Shown here piece by piece: positions 42,697-51,523 of a stretch of 64,000 nucleotides of DNA; positions within the stretch are counted from its first letter, which is position 1, and every line of letters starts with the position of its first letter. The position numbers and the translations under genes are program-made. The stretch spans positions 1-64,000 of the forward strand of contig JANXZM010000098.1 in NCBI GenBank assembly GCA_025355505.1, written 5' to 3'. This DNA comes from Acidobacteriaceae bacterium (GTDB lineage: Bacteria; Acidobacteriota; Terriglobia; Terriglobales; Acidobacteriaceae). The notes beneath the pieces were generated by a model. That model was not told where the DNA came from. It did not search any database and saw only the letters and a list, made by a program, of their open reading frames with translations.

Positions 42697-43719
42697 ATGT
42701 CCACCGTAGCGACGACGACCGCGGAAAAAAAGCCGATCACGGACGAGAAGGCGGAACGCAAGCAGCAACGCGCCCGGGTGGACGACAGATTCAAGGTTTT
42801 CTGTGGAACTGCCAACGAGCCGCTCTGCGATGAGGTCTGTCACTTTCTGGGATTGACCCGCGGCCAGGCGCAGGTGACGCGGTTTGCCGACGGCGAGGCG
42901 TACGTGCAGATTCAGGAGAACGTGCGCGGGGCCGACGTGTTCGTGATGCAGCCCACCTGCCACCCGGTGGACATGCATCTGATGGAACTGCTGTTGATGA
43001 TGGACGCGCTGAAGCGAGCTTCCGCGCGACGGATCACGGCGGTGATTCCGTACTACGGCTACGCGCGCCAGGATCGCAAAGACAAGCCGCGGGTGCCGAT
43101 TTCGTCGAAGCTGGTCGCCGACCTGCTGACCACGGCAGGGGCGGATCGCGCGCTGGTGGTGGACTTGCACGCGCCGCAGTTGCAGGGATTTTTTAATATT
43201 CCGGTGGACCACCTGTTCGCTTCGCCGGTGCTGGTGGATTATTTCAAGAAACTGAACCTGCCGAAACTGACGGTAGTATCGCCGGACGCTGGTGGCGTGG
43301 AGCGCGCGCGTTTTTTCGCGAAGAAGGTAGATGCCGCACTGGCCATCGTGGATAAGCGGCGCGTCGAGATAAACGTGGCGGAAGTGATGCACGTGATTGG
43401 CGACGTCAATGGCCGCACCTGTCTCATCATTGACGATCTCATCGACACCGCGGGCACGCTGGTGAAGGTGGCACAGGCGCTGGTTGAAAATGGCGCCAGC
43501 ACGGTGTATGCCTGCTGTTCGCACCCGGTACTTTCAGGGCCGGCGGTGGAAAATCTAGTGAACTCTCCGATCGCCGAGGTAGTGGTGACCAACACGATCC
43601 CGCTGACCGAAGCGGCAAAGCAAGCCACCAAGATCAAGGTGCTTTCGATCGCGGGGCTGATTGGACGGGCAATTCAGTCCATTCACGAAGAAACTTCGGT
43701 GAGCAGACTTTTTATCTGA
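42697..43719 (+). CDS. prs: Ribose-phosphate pyrophosphokinase
   Basis: 340 residues: FADGEAYVQIQENVRGADVFV in the N-terminal half, DLHAPQLQGFFNIPVDHL, and PRPP-binding loop DDLIDTAGTL. It makes PRPP from ribose 5-phosphate and ATP for purine, pyrimidine, His and NAD synthesis. The first 30 residues are a polar extension beyond typical Prs; since no strong ribosome binding site precedes ATG 42697, a later start is possible. It heads a translation-gene cluster. Confidence 0.93.
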   Translation: MSTVATTTAEKKPITDEKAERKQQRARVDDRFKVFCGTANEPLCDEVCHFLGLTRGQAQVTRFADGEAYVQIQENVRGADVFVMQPTCHPVDMHLMELLLMMDALKRASARRITAVIPYYGYARQDRKDKPRVPISSKLVADLLTTAGADRALVVDLHAPQLQGFFNIPVDHLFASPVLVDYFKKLNLPKLTVVSPDAGGVERARFFAKKVDAALAIVDKRRVEINVAEVMHVIGDVNGRTCLIIDDLIDTAGTLVKVAQALVENGASTVYACCSHPVLSGPAVENLVNSPIAEVVVTNTIPLTEAAKQATKIKVLSIAGLIGRAIQSIHEETSVSRLFI

Positions 43720-43751
43720 CTTTAGGATAAACGAAGGACGGAAACGGAAAT

Positions 43752-44486
43752 ATGGCGACTGCAACGGATATCAGCATTCTGGAAGCGCAGAAGCGCGAAC
43801 CAGGCACCAAAAACGCCGCCCGGCGCGTGCGCGTCGGCGGAAAAATTCCAGCGGTTGTATACGGCGCGGGCAAGGAAGCGGCTTCGGTGGCGGTCGATCC
43901 CCGGCAGGTCCTGCGCATCCTGCGCTCGGAGAGCGGGCACAATACGATTTTCGATCTGGTGATCGAGAACGATCGGGTGAAGACCATGATCGTGGACTGG
44001 CAGTTTGAGCCCATCAAGGGAACCCTGCTGCACATCGACCTACAGCGCATCGCGATGGACAAGAAGCTGACAGTTACGGTTCCGGTTGTGCTCAAGGGCG
44101 AGGCAGCGGGGGTGAAGACGGAGGGCGGCATTCTCGAGCAGTTGCTGCGTGAGATCGAGATTGAGTGTCTCCCGGCGGATATTCCGAAAAACATCGAGGT
44201 GGACATCAGCCATCTCGTATTCGGCGTCGAAGTGCGAGTGAAAGACATCCCGCACAACGAGAAGCTGAAGTTCCTGACCGAAGAGAACCAGATGATCGCG
44301 CACATCACCACGGTGAAGGAAGAAGTGGTTGCGGCACCGGAAGTGGTGGCGGATGCGACGGCAACTCCGGCTGAACCCGAAGTCATTAAGAAGGGTAAGC
44401 AGGAGACCGAGGGTGAAGGCGAGTCTGAGGGCGATGCCAAGGGTAAGGGCAAGTCCGAAAAAGCTGAGAAGAAAGACAAGAAATAG
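43752..44486 (+). CDS. rplY: 50S ribosomal protein L25 (Ctc type)
   Basis: 244 residues of the two-domain Ctc form. The 5S-rRNA-binding L25 domain is at about 8-95 (GKIPAVVYGAGKE), the beta TL5/Ctc C-terminal domain at about 100-190, and a highly charged Lys/Glu/Gly tail is unique to the lineage. It is followed by pth, the usual partner. Confidence 0.93.
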   Translation: MATATDISILEAQKREPGTKNAARRVRVGGKIPAVVYGAGKEAASVAVDPRQVLRILRSESGHNTIFDLVIENDRVKTMIVDWQFEPIKGTLLHIDLQRIAMDKKLTVTVPVVLKGEAAGVKTEGGILEQLLREIEIECLPADIPKNIEVDISHLVFGVEVRVKDIPHNEKLKFLTEENQMIAHITTVKEEVVAAPEVVADATATPAEPEVIKKGKQETEGEGESEGDAKGKGKSEKAEKKDKK

Positions 44487-44552
44487 CGAAATAGCTACGG
44501 GCCTTTCGCTGCGAGCTAGAGGCCAAGAGCTAAGAGCTAAGAGCTAACTTGC

Positions 44553-45149
44553 GTGAAACTGATCGTCGGTTTAGGCAACCCCGGAATCGAGCACCAGTTC
44601 ACGCCGCATAATCTCGGGTTTTTGACGATTGATCGGATCGCCAACGGCCTCGGGATCGAAGTCAGGAATCGCCAGTGCCGGGCGCTGACCGGGCGGGCAA
44701 CGATTGCCGGTGAGCCAGCGGTCCTGGCTAAACCGGAAACCTACATGAACCTGAGTGGGCTTTCGGTGCGGGAGCTGGTGGCGGAACATCAGGTCGATGT
44801 GACACGGGACCTGATTGTGATTTACGACGAGCTCGACCTGCCGCTGGGCACGATTCGAATAAGGCAGCGGGGCAGTTCGGCGGGGCACAACGGGATGGAA
44901 TCCATCCTCGGCGCTTTGGGTACAGACGAGTTCTTGCGGATACGGCTGGGAATTGCGCCCGATCGCAAAGTGGCGGACAGCGTGAAGTATGTGCTGACGC
45001 CCTTCCGCAAGGTGCAGGAAAAAGTAGTGGATGAAGTCCTCGACACGGCAGTACAGGCGGTCGAGATGATATTGAAAGAAGGCCCGGCGGCGGCGATGAA
45101 TCGGTTCAATCGCAAGAACGAACCGGGTGAAGAGCCGCAGGCGACGTAA
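44553..45149 (+). CDS. pth: Peptidyl-tRNA hydrolase
   Basis: 198 residues from GTG 44553. VGLGNPGIEHQFTPHNLGF (with the catalytic His in HN), KPETYMNLSG and YDELDLPLGTIRIRQRGSSAGHNG are diagnostic of bacterial Pth. It recycles peptidyl-tRNAs released by stalled ribosomes. The short spacer before it carries AGAGCTAAGAGCTAA repeats. Confidence 0.95.
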   Translation: MKLIVGLGNPGIEHQFTPHNLGFLTIDRIANGLGIEVRNRQCRALTGRATIAGEPAVLAKPETYMNLSGLSVRELVAEHQVDVTRDLIVIYDELDLPLGTIRIRQRGSSAGHNGMESILGALGTDEFLRIRLGIAPDRKVADSVKYVLTPFRKVQEKVVDEVLDTAVQAVEMILKEGPAAAMNRFNRKNEPGEEPQAT

Positions 45150-45205
45150 ACATATCCGCATTTTGCGGGACAAAGTTTTTGCAGCAGAGAGTTTGGAGAT
45201 AACGA

Positions 45206-45637
45206 ATGAATCGTAACTATGAATTGATGTTCATCGTCCGGCCCGACATGGTGGACGAGGATCTGAACAAGCTGATTTCCACGCTGGAGTCTTCAGTGGC
45301 CTCGGCGGGCGGAACCACCAAGAGCGAAGTTTGGGGCAAGCGCCGTCTCGCGTACAGGGTAGGCAAGTTCAACGACGGCATCTTTGTGCTGATGTTGATT
45401 GAAGCCACCGGCGCCGTCGTGCACGAAGTGGAACGCCGCCTGCGCGTGACCGAGCCGGTGATTAAATTCCTCACTGTGCGCACGGACGAAGAACTGAAGC
45501 GTCTCGACAAGATCAAGAAGCTCCGCGACGCGAAAAAGAAAGTCAGCGCACAACCCGCGGCCGCCGCTCCAGTAACACCGGCAGCACCAGCAACGCCAGT
45601 AACGCCGACGGAAGCACCAGCCTCGGCGCCGGTGTAG
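45206..45637 (+). CDS. rpsF: 30S ribosomal protein S6
   Basis: 143 residues: NRNYELMFIVRPDM start, RRLAYRV and ERRLRVTEPVIKFLTVR. After the S6 domain (about residue 100) comes an Ala/Pro/Thr tail. GGAG lies 8 bases before the ATG. No ssb gene lies between it and rpsR, unlike many bacteria. Confidence 0.95.
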   Translation: MNRNYELMFIVRPDMVDEDLNKLISTLESSVASAGGTTKSEVWGKRRLAYRVGKFNDGIFVLMLIEATGAVVHEVERRLRVTEPVIKFLTVRTDEELKRLDKIKKLRDAKKKVSAQPAAAAPVTPAAPATPVTPTEAPASAPV

Positions 45638-45666
45638 CTGCCGTTGGGTTGGTCGCGTGAGGATCA

Positions 45667-45694
45667 ATGGAGAGACGGGCGTCTGGCCCGTCGG
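45667..45694 (+). repeat. Short R3-type hairpin between rpsF and rpsR
   Basis: TGGAGAGACGGGCGTCTGGCCCGTCGG forms a GACGGGC/GCCCGTC hairpin, a half copy of the elements at 46666 and 51441. Confidence 0.65.
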
Positions 45695-45723
45695 TTAACG
45701 AATTCTTAGAAAGCAGGAGCACT

Positions 45724-46074
45724 ATGGCAGAAGAAACGAAAGCACCAGCGGGGTCGGCGGGATCAAGCCACGGCGAAAGTCGTCCGGAGCGCAGTGGGCC
45801 ACGCGGTCCGCGTCCCGGCGGAGGCCCCGGTGGTCCCCGCGAAGGTGGCCGCAAGTTCTTCCGACGCAAGAAGGTTTGTAAGTTCTGCGTCGAAAAGATC
45901 GAAGCGGTCAATTACAAGGACGTGCGTCTGCTGGCGCAGTTCGTCGCCGAAAGCGGCAAGATCACTCCGCGACGCCTAACCGGCGTGTGCACGCCGCACC
46001 AGCGGCGTCTGTCGCGAGCCATCAAGCAGGCGCGCAACATCGCCCTGTTGCCGTTCTCCGGACGGGCGCAGTAA
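45724..46074 (+). CDS. rpsR: 30S ribosomal protein S18
   Basis: 116 residues from ATG 45724 (GCAGGAG upstream). The S18 core ([35 protein letters not shown]) is normal. It is preceded by an unusually long Gly/Pro/Arg-rich N-terminal extension of about 45 residues. Cys in KVCKFC and GVC could bind zinc, as in C+ ribosomal proteins. Confidence 0.95.
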   Translation: MAEETKAPAGSAGSSHGESRPERSGPRGPRPGGGPGGPREGGRKFFRRKKVCKFCVEKIEAVNYKDVRLLAQFVAESGKITPRRLTGVCTPHQRRLSRAIKQARNIALLPFSGRAQ

Positions 46075-46094
46075 CGACGCAAGAGATACAGGAC

Positions 46095-46183
46095 TTTCCT
46101 TGGTGTACCTTTTGGTGTGCTTGGTGGTTAAAGGTTTTGTTGACCACAGAGGACACAAAGAGGGCACAGGGGGAGACCAAAGA
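46095..46183. repeat. Dispersed palindrome R4
   Basis: TTGGTGTACC..GGTGTGCTTGGTGGTTAA facing TTGACCACAGAGGACACAAAGAGG in the rpsR-rplI spacer. The right half closely matches the insert in der. Confidence 0.7.
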
Positions 46184-46197
46184 AAACGGAGTCATTC

Positions 46198-46653
46198 ATG
46201 GAAGTCATCCTGAAAGAAGACGTGCCCAAGCTGGGCAACCGCGGCGAGGTGGTGAAAGTCGCCGAGGGATACGGGCGGAATTTTCTGCTGCCCAAGAAAC
46301 TGGCGATTCAGGCCACCGCCGCCAACAAAACTGTTATCGAGCAGATGCAGGCAGCCTCGGTGCGCCGCTCCGCCAAGGAAAAGACGGAAGCTGAAGCTCT
46401 GGGCAAGCAGTTTGACGGGCTCGAGGTAAAGTTCCTGCGCAAGTCCGGCGAAGGCGATCACTTGTTCGGATCGGTCACGGCCGGCGATATTGCCGACGCG
46501 CTGGAGAAGAAGAGCTTCCACATCGATCGCCGCAAGATCCAGTTGCACGAACCGCTCAAGACCGTAGGCGAGTTCATCATCCCCATCAAGCTGCACAAGG
46601 ATGTGACCACGCACTTGAAGGTAGTTGTCGATAAAGAAGCAGCGGCAGAATAG
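46198..46653 (+). CDS. rplI: 50S ribosomal protein L9
   Basis: 151 residues: MEVILKEDVPKLGNRGEVVKVAEGYGRNFLLPKKLA spans the N-domain (given here as the region 1-36), with the C-terminal domain FGSVTAGDIADAL. Binds 23S rRNA domain V. End of the S6-S18-L9 cluster. Confidence 0.95.
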   Translation: MEVILKEDVPKLGNRGEVVKVAEGYGRNFLLPKKLAIQATAANKTVIEQMQAASVRRSAKEKTEAEALGKQFDGLEVKFLRKSGEGDHLFGSVTAGDIADALEKKSFHIDRRKIQLHEPLKTVGEFIIPIKLHKDVTTHLKVVVDKEAAAE

Positions 46654-46665
46654 TTTTGGTTTGCG

Positions 46666-46720
46666 ATGGAGGGACGGGCGTCTCGCCCGTCTTGCCGGGC
46701 GGGGACGCCCGGCGCTCCAT
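46666..46720. repeat. R3 element with terminal inverted ends
   Basis: It begins ATGGAG and ends CTCCAT, and contains two adjacent hairpins: GACGGGCG/CGCCCGTC-like, and a perfect GCCGGGCG/CGCCCGGC. Equivalent elements lie at 51441-51514 and 54780-54852. It sits between converging genes and could also stop transcription. Confidence 0.75.
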
Positions 46721-46726
46721 CAAACA

Positions 46727-48733
46727 TCATCCAATGTCCGCCCCGAAAAACTCCTGTACTTTTTTCAAGTCGGTTGTTCTGGTGTATGGGGGCAAACTCT
46801 CCACAAACACGCGCCCATACTGCTTCTTCAAAATCCGGTTGTCGAGCAGAGCCAGCAACCCACGATCGTGCAACGATCGAATCAATCTCCCAAAGCCCTG
46901 CTTCAGTGTAATGACCGCGCTCGGCACCTGGTATTCAAAGAAGGCGTTGCCGCCGCCAGCGTCGATGGCCTTCACCCGAGCCGCAACCACCGGATCGCTC
47001 GGCACGGCAAACGGCAAGCGATCAATAATGACGCAACTCAACTGTTCGCCCTGCACATCCACGCCCTGCCAGAACGAAGATGTCCCGAACAACACAGCAT
47101 TGGGAGTCAGCCGGAACTCTTCAAGCAGAGCATTCTTCGGCGCTTCGCCCTGCAGGAACAGGCGATACGGAAGCTGGGAACATAGACGCTCATAAACGTC
47201 TTTCATCTGCGCATAACTGGTGAAGAGCACGAACGCCCGGCCTCGCGTGATTTCCAGCAGTTGACGAATGCGCTCCGCCGCACGCGCCGCAAATTCCGGC
47301 GTGCGCGGATCGGGGAGATCGGGAGGCACATACAGGAGGGCCTGGCTTTCGTAATCAAAGTGCGATGGCAGCAGCAACTCTCGCGTGTGTTCAAGTCCCA
47401 ACCGCTGCCGCATGTAATCGAAGCCTCCACCAACAGCCAGCGTGGCGGAAGTCAGCACAGCGCAATCGAGTTTGTCGAATAGCGACATTTTCAAAATCGG
47501 CGCGACGTCAATGGGAGTGGCTTGCAGGAACACAGTATGCCGATCGCGGCCTCCGGCGCCACGCGTGCCACGCCGCTCAATCCAAAAGACAGTGTTCGGA
47601 TTTTCCTCTTCCATCACGAAGTGAAGTTGAAAGCTCAACTCTCCGGCGCGCCGGGAGAAAGCAAATACTTCCTCGGGCTTTTCCTGCATCTGCTGCAATT
47701 CGGCGTCGAGGCGCTGCAGCGAATTCCTCAACGCGATGTATTCTTCGCCGTTTTCCTCCAGAAAATCGCGCCGATTTTCAAAGGCAAACCGCCCGTTCCC
47801 CGTGGGCAGCAGCGAAAAGAAAAGGGCGGTATGATCGCGCAGGCTGCCAATCGCTCCGGAGAGTCCGGCCGAAAACATGCGATTGCGCGTGAGCGCGTGT
47901 TCGACGTCGCGCGCCAGTTCATCAACACGCGCGTTGCTGATGGTGACGCCAAAGTAGCTGCTCGCCACGTCCTCCAACTCGTGCGCCTCGTCAAAAATGA
48001 CCGCTCCGGCTTCCGGTAAAATTCCCGCATCGGGCGCGTGCTCAGACTGTTGCTTGATCGTCAAATCCGCAAAAAATAGATGGTGATTGACGATCACGAT
48101 ATCGCTCTCCGCGGCCCGGCGCCGCATCAGGGTGATGAAACAGCGGTCAAACTCGCTGCACTTCTGCCCAGTGCAGGCCTCGGAACGGGCGTCCAGCTTG
48201 TGCCACAGCACGCTGCTCTCCGGCACGCCCGCCAACTCGGCGCGGTCGCCAATCTGCGTCAGTTTTTCCCAACGCGAGATTTCAGAGAAGTGATTGATCT
48301 CCTCCAATCCGCTCAGTACAGGATTTGTCGTGAGGTCGTAGAGCTTCTTACGACACAAATAATTGCCGCGCCCTTTCATGTAGCAAACGTTAAGCTTGCT
48401 CTTGCCATCCGGGAAAAGCGCTTGCTCGAGAAAAGGAATGTCTTTGTGGAAAAGTTGTTCCTGCAAATTCTTTGTCCCGGTTGAAATGATGACGCGCTTG
48501 CCCGAGCGGATCACCGGCAGCAGATAAGCCAGCGTTTTGCCAGTGCCGGTGCCGGCCTCGACAATCAAGTGGCGCTTCTCTTCGAGCGCCTCTTCCACCG
48601 CCTGCGCCATCTGCAATTGGCTGCGGCGAAACTCGTAGGCGGGATGCGTTTTCGAGAGGATGCCGCCCGGCGCGAAGAACTGGTACAGCGAGAATCCCGC
48701 TGCCGGAGTCACGGGATGGGATGAAGAAGGCAC
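46727..48733 (-). CDS. DinG/YoaA-type ATP-dependent helicase
   Basis: 668 residues. Walker A EAGTGTGKT at 59-67, iron-sulfur cluster Cys in VCYMKGRGNYLCRKK and CTGQKCSEFDRC, DEAH box FDEAHELED and C-terminal motif QGFGRLIRS. XPD-like family 2 helicase (DinG/YoaA), acting on replication or repair intermediates. No exonuclease domain. It converges with rplI and diverges from der. Confidence 0.92.
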   Translation of the reverse strand: MPSSSHPVTPAAGFSLYQFFAPGGILSKTHPAYEFRRSQLQMAQAVEEALEEKRHLIVEAGTGTGKTLAYLLPVIRSGKRVIISTGTKNLQEQLFHKDIPFLEQALFPDGKSKLNVCYMKGRGNYLCRKKLYDLTTNPVLSGLEEINHFSEISRWEKLTQIGDRAELAGVPESSVLWHKLDARSEACTGQKCSEFDRCFITLMRRRAAESDIVIVNHHLFFADLTIKQQSEHAPDAGILPEAGAVIFDEAHELEDVASSYFGVTISNARVDELARDVEHALTRNRMFSAGLSGAIGSLRDHTALFFSLLPTGNGRFAFENRRDFLEENGEEYIALRNSLQRLDAELQQMQEKPEEVFAFSRRAGELSFQLHFVMEEENPNTVFWIERRGTRGAGGRDRHTVFLQATPIDVAPILKMSLFDKLDCAVLTSATLAVGGGFDYMRQRLGLEHTRELLLPSHFDYESQALLYVPPDLPDPRTPEFAARAAERIRQLLEITRGRAFVLFTSYAQMKDVYERLCSQLPYRLFLQGEAPKNALLEEFRLTPNAVLFGTSSFWQGVDVQGEQLSCVIIDRLPFAVPSDPVVAARVKAIDAGGGNAFFEYQVPSAVITLKQGFGRLIRSLHDRGLLALLDNRILKKQYGRVFVESLPPYTRTTDLKKVQEFFGADIG

Positions 48734-48795
48734 GAAGTCTCTATAATAACGGTAAGGGCACGTAACCCATCCATGACACTAAACAAGAAGATATC

Positions 48796-50238
48796 TTGAG
48801 CAAAAAAAAGCCATCTCCACTCGTCGCCATCGTCGGGCGCCCGAACGTCGGAAAATCGACGCTCTTTAACCATCTGACCGGATCGCGGCGCGCCATCGTC
48901 GGTGACGAGCCCGGCATCACCCGCGACCGCCTCTATGGCGAGGTCGAATGGCTCGGGCACGAGTTTCGAGTGGTGGATACGGGCGGCATAGTTCCCGAAG
49001 ATAAAGACTTCATCCCGTCGGAGATTTTCCGTCAAGCTAAAGTCGCGTTCGACGAAGCGGCGGCGATCGTCATGGTCGTCGATGCGCGGACCGAGATCGC
49101 GGGGCCCGACCGTGAGTTGGCTCGACTGCTGGCGCGTACTGGCAAGCCGCTTTTTCTTGCTGTGAACAAGATGGACTCGGACAAGCAGGATGGATTGCTT
49201 GACGACTTTCATGTGCTTGGAATGCGGAATATTTTCCCGATTTCGGCCGAGCATGGGCGCGGCGTTGACGACCTGCTTGACGGAATACTTAAGGTGATTC
49301 CGACTTACAAAACAGCAACAGCAACGGCAACCACAGAGGACACGGAGGGCACAGAGGAAGGCACGGGGGAAACCTCTCCAACTCCCGAGGAGCCGCATGA
49401 AATCAAGGTGGCGATCATCGGGCATCCGAACGTTGGCAAGTCCACGCTGCTGAATCAACTCACAGGAGTCGACCGCGCCATCGTCTCGCCGATTGCGGGC
49501 ACGACGCGGGATTCCATCGACGAAGTGATTCGCTACCACGGTCGCGCCATTCGCTTTGTGGATACGGCCGGCATTCGGCGCAAGGGCAAGACGCATTTGA
49601 TGGCAGAGAAGCTGTCGGTGGTCATGGCACGCAAAAATATCGAAGACGCCGACATCGTGCTCTTTATGGTCGACGCCACTGAAGGCGCCAGCGGACTCGA
49701 CGCGAACATCGCAGGCTATGCGCACGAGAGCGGACGGTCGGTGATTATCCTGGTCAATAAATGGGATCTGGTGGCGAGCGGCGAGAAGCGCGCCATCAGC
49801 CAGTCGAAGACGGCGCGCATTCAGGACGCCAAGCGGCCGCAGGATCGCGCGCTTTATGAAGAGCGCCTGCGCTACGGACTTAAATTTCTGGCCTACGCTC
49901 CGGTGCTCTTTCTCTCCGCGCACACCGGCAAAGGAACGGAAAAAATTCTTCCGCTGATCGAGAAAGTGGCCGCCGAGCGCCGCAAGCGCGTCACCACCGG
50001 AGAGATGAACCGTTTCCTGAAGACGGTTGACTTCGACCGCGCCTCCGTTCCTGTAAGCAAGCGCGTAAGAATCTACTACATGACGCAGGCGGGAGTGGCG
50101 CCGCCCATGTTCGTGCTCTTCACCGACCGCGCCGTGAAGCTGCACTTTTCCTATCAGCGGTTTCTGGAGAACCAGATTCGTGCTGCGTTCGGGTTCATGG
50201 GCTCGCCCATTTGGATCAAGAACCGGGCGCGGGACTAG
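48796..50238 (+). CDS. der: Ribosome-assembly GTPase Der (EngA)
   Basis: 480 residues from TTG 48796. Two tandem G domains (GRPNVGKS at 14-21 and GHPNVGKS at 209-216; DTGG and DTAG; NKMD and NKWD) and the C-terminal KH-like domain. It acts in 50S subunit maturation. The inter-domain linker, residues about 171-201, contains low-complexity TATATATTEDTEGTEEGTGE, which is encoded by dispersed-repeat DNA. Confidence 0.95.
   Translation: MSKKKPSPLVAIVGRPNVGKSTLFNHLTGSRRAIVGDEPGITRDRLYGEVEWLGHEFRVVDTGGIVPEDKDFIPSEIFRQAKVAFDEAAAIVMVVDARTEIAGPDRELARLLARTGKPLFLAVNKMDSDKQDGLLDDFHVLGMRNIFPISAEHGRGVDDLLDGILKVIPTYKTATATATTEDTEGTEEGTGETSPTPEEPHEIKVAIIGHPNVGKSTLLNQLTGVDRAIVSPIAGTTRDSIDEVIRYHGRAIRFVDTAGIRRKGKTHLMAEKLSVVMARKNIEDADIVLFMVDATEGASGLDANIAGYAHESGRSVIILVNKWDLVASGEKRAISQSKTARIQDAKRPQDRALYEERLRYGLKFLAYAPVLFLSAHTGKGTEKILPLIEKVAAERRKRVTTGEMNRFLKTVDFDRASVPVSKRVRIYYMTQAGVAPPMFVLFTDRAVKLHFSYQRFLENQIRAAFGFMGSPIWIKNRARD
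49312..49370 (+). repeat. R4-type repeat inserted in frame in der
   Basis: AACAGCAACAGCAACGGCAA then CCACAGAGGACACGGAGGGC and ACAGAGGAAGGCAC. The central part matches the intergenic R4 copy at 46142-46175. It encodes the Thr/Glu/Gly linker between the two G domains. Confidence 0.75.
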
Positions 50239-50251
50239 AACTTGTTTTATC

Positions 50252-50346
50252 AGGATGATCAGCACCAGCAGAACGTCCATCAAGGGAGTGACGTTCATCT
50301 TTGAACCTGTCGAAGACGGATCACCGCCTGCCGTGGAGAACGCCAT
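50252..50346 (-). pseudogene. ExbD/TolR N-terminal stub
   Basis: From ATG 50346, preceded by AAAGGAAA at good spacing, the frame reads MAFSTAGGDPSSTGSK, then MNVTPLMDVLLVLIIL. This is the start of an ExbD/TolR protein with its essential membrane Asp. After about 32 residues it runs into the antisense of the der 3' end and resemblance stops. Start signals are intact but the body is lost. Confidence 0.7.
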
Positions 50347-50486
50347 GCGAATTTCCTTTCTTTTTCTAGGGACTCGGCACGCGCGTGTCTTGAGTAATTG
50401 GACACCCGGAGGAGGCGGAGAGTTCCAGTGGGCAGCGTTCTTGCGCACTGGTGTCGCGTCCCATAGTTTCGCGGCAAGGGTGAGGA

Positions 50487-50519
50487 ATGCAGAGGTCCTT
50501 CGCTGCGCTCAGGATGGCA
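50487..50519 (-). repeat. Dispersed repeat R6
   Basis: Inverse copy of the 14092-14124 repeat: on the minus strand it reads GCCATCCTGAGCGCAGCGAA then GGACCTCTGC. Confidence 0.65.
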
Positions 50520-50636
50520 AAGGTGGGGAGTGGGTTAGTTTGAACTGTACCAATACCCCAGCGATTGTCGCGAATCTCCTGCTCAAGCCGCGACCCGGTA
50601 GAATCGAAGAAAGTTCATGGACTCTAAGGGATCACG

Positions 50637-51440
50637 TTGAAGACTAGCTCACCGGCAATCCTCGCAACTTTGCTGTTTACGTTCGCGCTATCGGCCGTCG
50701 CGCAGGACAACTACGAAATCCAGGTCTATGGCTCGGAAGCGACGCCGAAGAATGTCACGATGGTGGAGATTCACTCCAACTTCACCGTGGACGGCCAGAA
50801 GCGGGTAATCAACGGCGTGGCCCCATCGAATCACGCCATGCACGAAACGCTGGAGATTACACAGGGCTGGACCGATTGGTTTGAAACCGGCTTCTATGTG
50901 TTTTCGAGCATTCAGCCCGGCGGGGGCTGGAACTGGGTAGGCGATCACATTCGCCCGCGCATCACAGCTCCGGCGTCGTGGCACCTGCCAGTTGGCCTGA
51001 GCCTCGCGCAGGAAATTGGCTATCAGCGGCGGAAGATTGCGGAGGACAGTTGGAACTACGAGCTTCGTCCCATCATCGACAAGAAACTGGGACGCTGGTA
51101 CTTTGCCTTTAATCCGGCGTTTGACCGGGCGCTGCATGGTCTGAATACGGGCAAGGGCTGGAGTTTTTCTCCAAACGTGAAAATCAGTTTCGATTTCACC
51201 AAGAAGATCACCGGAGGCTTGGAATACTACGGAGCTCTCGGGCCGGTCTCAAACTTCGATCCTATTTCCCAACAGTCGCAACAAATCTTTCCGACGATTG
51301 ACCTGAATCTTTCGCCGAACTGGGAATTTAATTTCGGCGCGGGAGTGGATGTAACCAACTCCGCCGATCATTTGATTTTAAAGTGCATCATCGGGCGGCG
51401 CTTCAGTTGGGGGCGCAAAGCGAGCGGGGCGCAGAGGTAG
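50637..51440 (+). CDS. Exported outer-membrane-like protein, unknown
   Basis: 267 residues from TTG 50637 (AAGGGA upstream). Signal peptide with cleavage near ALSAVAQ. Alternating aromatic beta strands and a C-terminal ending IGRRFSWG suggest a small beta-barrel. I recognise no named family or catalytic motif. It stands alone between repeats. Confidence 0.7.
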   Translation: MKTSSPAILATLLFTFALSAVAQDNYEIQVYGSEATPKNVTMVEIHSNFTVDGQKRVINGVAPSNHAMHETLEITQGWTDWFETGFYVFSSIQPGGGWNWVGDHIRPRITAPASWHLPVGLSLAQEIGYQRRKIAEDSWNYELRPIIDKKLGRWYFAFNPAFDRALHGLNTGKGWSFSPNVKISFDFTKKITGGLEYYGALGPVSNFDPISQQSQQIFPTIDLNLSPNWEFNFGAGVDVTNSADHLILKCIIGRRFSWGRKASGAQR

Positions 51441-51514
51441 TGGAGTGGCGGGCGTCTCGCCCGTCACTCGCAGGCCAGCACTATCGTGGCCGGGCGGGGA
51501 CGCCCGGCGCTCCA
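51441..51514. repeat. R3 element
   Basis: TGGAG...CTCCA ends enclosing a GGCGGGCG hairpin and CCGGGCGGGGACGCCCGG, like the element at 46666. It lies between converging genes. Confidence 0.72.
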
Positions 51515-51523
51515 TTGGCAAGA

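Larger units (their letters stand above)
50239..50636. other. Spacer with exbD stub and R6 repeat
   Basis: This 398-base region after der holds the exbD remnant (50252-50346) and an R6 repeat (50487-50519). Nothing else is supported. Confidence 0.6.

Noticed and set aside
48709-50448. Long minus-strand open frame opposite der
   Set aside because: It is the mirror of der; only its first about 32 codons from 50346 (exbD stub) have protein character.
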